From: HKCCE3408 sp038530555
Lineage (GTDB): Bacteria > Pseudomonadota > Alphaproteobacteria > Rhodobacterales > Rhodobacteraceae
Assembly: GCA_038530555.1 (NCBI GenBank)
Contig: JBCBCN010000009.1
Span: 62,001-126,000 of the forward strand
Direction: 5' to 3'
Length of the DNA stretch: 64,000 bases
The notes beneath the pieces are model-generated. The model ran no database searches. It was not told where the DNA came from and saw only the letters and a program-made list of their open reading frames with translations. Shown here one piece after another: positions 59,571-64,000 of this stretch. Made by a program: the position numbers and the translations under genes. Within the stretch, counting starts at the first letter, position 1, and the number at the start of each line of letters is the position of its first letter.

Positions 59571-60290
59571 ATGTTCAAACTGATCACCACCCTGGTGCGT
59601 GGCCAGGCCCATGAAGCGGCGGAGGCCTATACCGACCGCCACGCCCTTCCGCTTTTGCGCCAACAGATCCGCGATTGCGCCCATGGCGTACAGATGTCGC
59701 GCAAAGCCGTCGCCGTGGCCATGGCGCAAAATGAGCGGGAGCTTCGCCAGCACGCGCAATTGGTCACGCAGATCGCCGATCTCGAGGCACGAGCACTGTC
59801 CGCGTTGAGCGATGGGCGCGAGGATCTGGCCGCCGATGCCGCCGATGCTATCGCCCATCTGGAGGCTGAGCGCGATGTGTCGGCCGCCGCTCAGGCGCGG
59901 TTTCAGACCGAGATCAACCGACTGCGCGTTGTGCTTCGCGATGCCGAGGCGCGTCTGAGACAGCTTCAGCGTGGACAGCGTTTGGCCGCGGCGACGGATA
60001 AGACCCAACGCCTCCAGCATACCCATCCCGACAGCGGCCTGAACTCCCTGCGCGAGGCCGAGGCCACGCTGGAGCGCCTTCAAGAGCGCCAGTCCGAGAT
60101 GGACGCGACCGCCGCCGCCATGACCGAGCTTGAAGCCACGGGATCAGCCGAAAGCGTGCGTGAACGACTGGCCGGTGCGGGCTTTGGCGCGCCTATGCGC
60201 AGCGACGGCGAGGATGTCCTGGCTCGGCTCAAAAAACAGGCCGCAGGCCAGGGCGCCGAGGACGAGGCACCCGTGACGCCCCTTTCGTAA
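59571..60290 (+). CDS. PspA/IM30-family membrane-associated protein, 239 aa
   Basis: PspA-like protein that likely coats stressed inner membrane. The N-terminal amphipathic helix MFKLITTLVRGQAHEAAEA is followed by long coiled coils rich in Ala, Gln, Arg and Glu (residues 30-195) and a short C-terminal segment, as in ESCRT-III-related PspA. Length matches the family. It has its own TetR-type control instead of the enteric PspF. It starts a two-gene unit with the YiaA-type gene, 44 bases later. Confidence 0.85.
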   Translation: MFKLITTLVRGQAHEAAEAYTDRHALPLLRQQIRDCAHGVQMSRKAVAVAMAQNERELRQHAQLVTQIADLEARALSALSDGREDLAADAADAIAHLEAERDVSAAAQARFQTEINRLRVVLRDAEARLRQLQRGQRLAAATDKTQRLQHTHPDSGLNSLREAEATLERLQERQSEMDATAAAMTELEATGSAESVRERLAGAGFGAPMRSDGEDVLARLKKQAAGQGAEDEAPVTPLS

Positions 60291-60334
60291 TCCACCCCGA
60301 CCAACACTAACCCCTACCACCAAGGAGACACGAC

Positions 60335-60622
60335 ATGTCCGACGAAACTCTGAACCTGCCCCAATCAAATGCCTGGAACTTCTTCACCATCATTTCCTTC
60401 ATCATCGCCGCGGGCATGATGGCGGGTGGCATCTACTTCCTTGAGGCGAGCTTTGCCGCCAAGGGCTTTTACTCGATGTCGGCGCTGATGCTGGTCCATA
60501 CGACCGTCTCGATCACCAAGACGCTGCGTGACCGTGAGGAATCCCTGCGCCTGCACAACCGCTTGGAAGAGGCGCGGACCGAGAAGCTGCTCAAAGAGGT
60601 GAACACCGATATCGCGGCTTAA
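60335..60622 (+). CDS. YiaA/YiaB-family inner-membrane protein, 95 aa
   Basis: Small membrane protein with the YiaAB two-helix domain: AWNFFTIISFIIAAGMMAGG then IYFLEASFAAKGFYSMSALM, followed by TTVSITKTLRDREES and an amphipathic tail. The two hydrophobic segments lie near residues 14-35 and 45-62. Family members have no assigned function. AAGGAG precedes the start by eight bases. Its pairing with a PspA-like gene under TetR-type operators suggests an envelope-stress module. Its stop overlaps that of the convergent nitroreductase gene by four bases. Confidence 0.85.
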   Translation: MSDETLNLPQSNAWNFFTIISFIIAAGMMAGGIYFLEASFAAKGFYSMSALMLVHTTVSITKTLRDREESLRLHNRLEEARTEKLLKEVNTDIAA

Positions 60623-61596
60623 ACCATCACGTCCTCGGCCCTGAGCCGGGTGCGGCTGGGCGTCTCTCCCATGGGGCGGCCCAGCCGCAGCGCGTTGTAG
60701 AGCCGGTCACCTTTGGGCAGGGCGAAACGGGCGTGGAGCGCGGACGCGGTGGCGGGGTGATCGGCGAGGGCGGCCGCGGGCCAGGCGACGAGGCCCGCCG
60801 CGCTCACCTCAAGCCAAAAGCGGTAGAACGCTCGCCCGGCCTCCAGTATCGAGCCGTCCTGGGGCCAGTGCATAAGCGCCACGCCCGAGGCCTTGGCACT
60901 GACCTCCGCCTCACCCGACAGGCGCGGGCCCAGGCCCATGGCAGCGAGCAGGCCGTAAAGCCCCGTACCCAGGACGAGCCCCGTGGCCCGGGCCATACCC
61001 GGCCCGAGGCCCAGCGTCTCACGGTTGAGCCCGTCGATGGCATAGCCGCTATCCCCGGGGCTCAGCCGCATCCAGGAAAGCAGCTCCTCGCGAAAGGCAC
61101 GGTCGCGCAGGATCGCGGCACTGGCGCGGTCGATGGTGCGGGCCAGGTCTGCGATCTCCCTTGCATCGTGCACAAGATGCACGCCCGGTCCGGTCAGAGC
61201 GTCCAGTGCCTCAGGCGGCGCGGACGAAAAGCCCAGCCGATGGGTGCTCCTCGTGAGCGCATGTGGGGCCAGCGCCACATCCTCGGCCCCCGCCGCGCCG
61301 CCTGGGATCACAGCGGCCAGCGGCTTGAGCTGGTCAATCGCCGAACGATCCAAAGTTTTGACGGTCGCGCCAATCCCGTGACTGGCGAGCGCCAGGACGG
61401 TGCCCTCGACCGCCGCGCCGATCGCCACCATCAGATCGCGATCGTCAGGATCGCCCACCGGCAAGCGGCGGGTGAGATCGGCGTGGATTTCGATCCGGTC
61501 CCCGGCTAGGCGCCAACGGGCGGGTTGCGTGTTATGCGCCGAGGGCGCCAGCCGAGCCTGGGCCACGATGTCGGGGAAAATCTGCTCGAGCATCAT
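60619..61596 (-). CDS. Nitroreductase-fold protein, Acg-like, 325 aa
   Basis: FMN-dependent nitroreductase-superfamily protein. The N-terminal half begins with QARLAPSAHNTQPARWRLAG (residues 13-32), the usual flavin-binding start, and HADLTRRLPVGDPDDRDLMV. The second half repeats the domain, as in mycobacterial Acg-type two-domain proteins. The C-terminal segment GDRLYNALRLGRPMGETPSR closes the fold. The substrate is unknown. The start overlaps the next gene upstream (GNAT, 61593) by four bases, so these minus-strand genes form an operon. Confidence 0.8.
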   Translation of the reverse strand: MMLEQIFPDIVAQARLAPSAHNTQPARWRLAGDRIEIHADLTRRLPVGDPDDRDLMVAIGAAVEGTVLALASHGIGATVKTLDRSAIDQLKPLAAVIPGGAAGAEDVALAPHALTRSTHRLGFSSAPPEALDALTGPGVHLVHDAREIADLARTIDRASAAILRDRAFREELLSWMRLSPGDSGYAIDGLNRETLGLGPGMARATGLVLGTGLYGLLAAMGLGPRLSGEAEVSAKASGVALMHWPQDGSILEAGRAFYRFWLEVSAAGLVAWPAAALADHPATASALHARFALPKGDRLYNALRLGRPMGETPSRTRLRAEDVMV

Positions 61597-62690
61597 AGCT
61601 GTTTTCCAAACAGGTGCAGCCGGTGAAGCGGGCGCGCCCCGGTCTTCTCTACTTGGCGCAGCGAAGCGCGATTGACATCGGCGATCCAGGTGCCGCCGAC
61701 ACTGTGATAGCCCGCCACCCGCATCGCCCCGAGCACTTCGGACAGGATCAGGGGATTGACTCCGCGTGACTGAAATTCCGGCATCACGCCCTGAAAGATG
61801 ATCACCGCGCGCCGCCGATTTCGTAGATACCGCAGGTAATGCCAGGGCAGCGACAGCCGATAGCGAGAGCCCAACCGCCTGAGCAGCGGATTGAGATCCG
61901 GGATCGCGATCACCGCGCCTGCGGGCTCACCGCGGTAATGCACGACTTTGGAGATGCGCGGATCCATGATCCACTTCATGTCTTTGGCCTGGAACTGAAA
62001 CTCCTCGGCGCTGACCGGCACGAACATGGGGTTGTCCTTGAAGGACCGGTTTAGGATCAGCCGCGCATCCTCCATCCGCTGATCGATGGTTGCGCGGGTG
62101 ACGGGCGCGAAGGTGAAGCCCTCGGCCAAAAGCGCCTGCCGCGCCCGGTCGGGCAGGGCCGGTATCGCGTCGCTGAGCCTCAGCTCGAAAGTGGTCATCG
62201 GGAACTCACGGGTGAACCCCGCGCCTTCCAGCAAGCCGGGCAAATGCGGCGGGGACCAGATTTGGTCTGTATAGGGCGCGTGGTCGAAACCGTCAGTCAT
62301 CACGCCCGCCTGTTGCATCGCGGTCAGGTTGAAATTGCCGATGAGGCGCGTCGCATCCTTCGTCCGGGCCCAGTCGGCGGCGGCATCGAGCAGCGCCTGG
62401 GCGGCCTCCGAGTCGTCTGCGCAGTCGAAAAAGCCGAAATTCCCGCGCGTCTCGCCATAGGTCGCGTCCGAGGCGCGGTGCAGATGGGCCGTGATCCGGC
62501 CGATGGGCCGACCGCCGCGCATTGCCGTGAAATAGGTGAAGTCTTGCGCGTTCGCGAAAAGGGGATTGTCGGTCGAGAGAAAGCGCGCGAGATCGGCACG
62601 CATCGGCGAGACGTAGGGGCTGTCTGGTCCATAGGCCTCGAAGGGTGCCTCGAAAAAACGCGCGAAGTCCCGCTCCAGAAGATCAATCAT
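61593..62690 (-). CDS. GNAT-related acyltransferase, YghO-like, 365 aa
   Basis: A two-part protein: residues 1-170 with FTYFTAMRGGRPIGRITAHL and a second part around SKVVHYRGEPAGAVIAIPDL and IFQGVMPEFQSRGVNPLILS (residues 240-320) that has the GNAT acetyl-CoA-binding pattern. It resembles YghO-type proteins, which lack a known role. It overlaps its neighbours on both sides: four bases with the nitroreductase and eight with the membrane protein, so it is co-translated with them. Confidence 0.7.
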   Translation of the reverse strand: MIDLLERDFARFFEAPFEAYGPDSPYVSPMRADLARFLSTDNPLFANAQDFTYFTAMRGGRPIGRITAHLHRASDATYGETRGNFGFFDCADDSEAAQALLDAAADWARTKDATRLIGNFNLTAMQQAGVMTDGFDHAPYTDQIWSPPHLPGLLEGAGFTREFPMTTFELRLSDAIPALPDRARQALLAEGFTFAPVTRATIDQRMEDARLILNRSFKDNPMFVPVSAEEFQFQAKDMKWIMDPRISKVVHYRGEPAGAVIAIPDLNPLLRRLGSRYRLSLPWHYLRYLRNRRRAVIIFQGVMPEFQSRGVNPLILSEVLGAMRVAGYHSVGGTWIADVNRASLRQVEKTGARPLHRLHLFGKQL

Positions 62691-63858
62691 CGCGCGTCAT
62701 CCCCTGGGCGACCCGCTGCAAAGCGCGCAGCCCTTCGCCGGTGCCGTCTGTCAGATCGAGACTTGGCCGGTCGAGCACGATCAGGTTGAGCGGCGCGCGA
62801 CCCACCAACATCAGGTGGCTCGCCCCGAACCTCTCCATCAGCCAGGCCGCGCTTTCGCTGGCCGTCTCGACGCTTTGCACCGGGTTTGAGGCCAGACTTT
62901 GGGTAAGCTCCGTCTCGCTGAGCCCAGATAGGTCGCCGGGCGTGAGGAGCACCGCGTCTGGCGCACCAGCGGCGCGGCGCACAAAGCCCAATGCGGCCTC
63001 GGGCCCGGTGGCGTCAGCGCGGGCGATCTCACCTAGGGCGATGTTTTGCTGATCCTCGATCTGGAGCGCGATGGCCGCCTGCATCACCGCCAGAAGTACG
63101 ATGGCGCCCAGGATCGAGACGCCGATCTGGACGAGGGCGCGCGGGCTTTGCGGTGCGATCCCCTGCACCAGGAGTGTCAGTCCAACGGCCATTGTGGTGA
63201 TCACGGCAAAGCCCAGCACGACCTTTTGGCTCGACAGGCCTGGGCGGCCCAGAGAGATCGACAACCAGCACAGTGCCAACACCCCGAGCGCCCCCATCCG
63301 AACCGGGATATCGCCGGCATCATCGCGCATGAAATCGGTGGCCAGCAGTGGCAGGATCAGCGCGAAGCCCAGCGACATGCGCGCGATCAAGGCGTTTTCG
63401 CTGGCCGCGAGGCTGTCGCGGTCGCGCCGTTGCACGAACAGCGCCACGCCAATGAGCCCGGCGAGCAGCAAGGCCAAAAGCCCGCCGATGCGCAGCGGCT
63501 CGAAGGCTTGGAACTGCATGAGGCCAACGAGGCACATGAGCGCGCCACCGCCCGCCGTAAGCGCCTTGAGTGCGGGGGGTGCGTGGCGGCGCAGGAACCC
63601 CTCAGCCAGAAGAAGCGCGGCCAGAGGCATCAGCGCGGCGCAAGCATGGGTCAGTGCCGAAAACGCCCAGCCTGCCCCCGCCCAATGCCCGACCCGCGCG
63701 AACATCAGCGTCATCAAAAGGCTCAGCATGAAGCGAAAGCGGCTGCGCAGCGGGCCGGAAGGCTGGAGCAGGTCGAGGCTGCGTAGCACGATCAGACAGG
63801 CGATCCCGGCCAGAAACGTCAGCCAGGCATCGGCCAAATAGGCGGGCATATCGCTCAT
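62683..63858 (-). CDS. Polytopic membrane protein with cytoplasmic C-terminal domain, 391 aa
   Basis: Eight or nine hydrophobic helices between residues 8 and 265 are followed by a soluble domain of about 120 residues. The soluble part (VLLTPGDLSGLSETELTQSL and LMVGRAPLNLIVLDRPSLDL) is not one I can assign. I do not recognise the family. The gene overlaps the acyltransferase gene by eight bases and its own start overlaps the upstream gene as ATGA, so it sits in the middle of an operon of at least four genes. Confidence 0.7.
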   Translation of the reverse strand: MSDMPAYLADAWLTFLAGIACLIVLRSLDLLQPSGPLRSRFRFMLSLLMTLMFARVGHWAGAGWAFSALTHACAALMPLAALLLAEGFLRRHAPPALKALTAGGGALMCLVGLMQFQAFEPLRIGGLLALLLAGLIGVALFVQRRDRDSLAASENALIARMSLGFALILPLLATDFMRDDAGDIPVRMGALGVLALCWLSISLGRPGLSSQKVVLGFAVITTMAVGLTLLVQGIAPQSPRALVQIGVSILGAIVLLAVMQAAIALQIEDQQNIALGEIARADATGPEAALGFVRRAAGAPDAVLLTPGDLSGLSETELTQSLASNPVQSVETASESAAWLMERFGASHLMLVGRAPLNLIVLDRPSLDLTDGTGEGLRALQRVAQGMTRDD

Positions 63859-64000
63859 GAATCAGGGCCGAGCAGGCGCGTCATTTCGCGCCGCACCAGG
63901 GGACGCAGAAGCGCCGCCAGCCAAGCGGGTTTTGGCCGCTCGACCCGGCCGCGATGGGGGTTTAAAAACCAGCCCCGGAAATCCGCCCCGGGCGCCCGGC
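63855..64000 (-). CDS. 3' end of an unidentified gene, cut by the window edge (47 codons seen)
   Basis: In the frame beginning at 63998 the minus strand is open to a TGA that overlaps the next gene's start as ATGA. The visible C-terminus includes FRGWFLNPHRGRVERPKPAW and ends LLGPDS. It is basic and Pro/Arg-rich, with no recognisable domain. The ATGA coupling and the open frame are the support; the other two frames either stop early or look non-coding. Confidence 0.55.
   Translation of the reverse strand, partial: RAPGADFRGWFLNPHRGRVERPKPAWLAALLRPLVRREMTRLLGPDS

Noticed and set aside
1..64000. tRNA, rRNA, CRISPR arrays, transposases or phage genes
   Set aside because: No tRNA-like T-loop, no spaced short repeats of CRISPR type and no integrase or transposase-like protein was seen.

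Overview
The window is one contiguous stretch of a GC-rich alphaproteobacterial chromosome. It most likely comes from the Roseobacter/Rhodobacteraceae group: protein sequences, gene order (AI-2E transporter - Hda - Ppk - Ppx; Suv3-like helicase - S4 protein - FdxA - CarD; PntA - PntB) and gene-dense short operons all point there. This placement is inference from family recognition, because no rRNA gene lies in the window. No tRNA, rRNA, CRISPR array, prophage, integrase or insertion sequence was found. Almost everything reads as core or near-core chromosome rather than a mobile island.

Layout. 1-6.5 kb: end of propionyl-CoA carboxylase alpha (pccA), a membrane protein, a DUF4174 protein, a sulfotransferase-like protein and methylmalonyl-CoA mutase. 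6.5-12.5 kb: intergenic repeat, AI-2E-type permease, Hda, polyphosphate kinase and exopolyphosphatase. 12.5-18.4 kb: proS, a peroxiredoxin, the LolC/LolD lipoprotein exporter, a lysophospholipase-like hydrolase and an SCP2 protein. 18.4-24 kb: TPR protein, Suv3-like helicase, S4 RNA-binding protein with a CTG start, fdxA, carD and a small lipoprotein. 24-28.5 kb: cobS, cobT, a KefC-type antiporter and an Lrp regulator. 28.5-32 kb: hppD, a lyxose-isomerase-like protein, a repeat cluster and purD. 32-35 kb: a GRDP-like protein, xseA and a degenerate M50 protease. 35.3-44 kb: a peptide ABC transporter split over two divergent transcripts, with an ABM protein and two M20 peptidases. 44-46 kb: a duplicated secreted protein pair. 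46-51.8 kb: prpE, moaA, a lipoprotein, a DUF3422 protein and an SDR. 51.9-56 kb: pntA, pntB, a GNAT and a membrane protein. 56-60.6 kb: hemP (58 codons), an HDAC-family deacetylase, Nudix, DUF1178, and a TetR - PspA-like - YiaA module with three palindromic operators. 60.6-64 kb: a minus-strand run of nitroreductase, GNAT, membrane protein and a truncated gene.

How genes connect. prpE, pccA and scpA are three steps of propionate to succinyl-CoA. cobS and cobT complete the B12 cofactor that the mutase needs. The peptide transporter, M20 peptidases and hppD suggest growth on peptides and aromatic amino acids. PntAB supplies NADPH.

The observations most worth a second look are: the TetR/PspA/YiaA operator array; a decayed copy of the 3' end of an M20 peptidase gene stranded between two tandem paralogues; the CTG-initiated S4 gene; the M50 homologue that has lost HExxH; and the short hemP gene.
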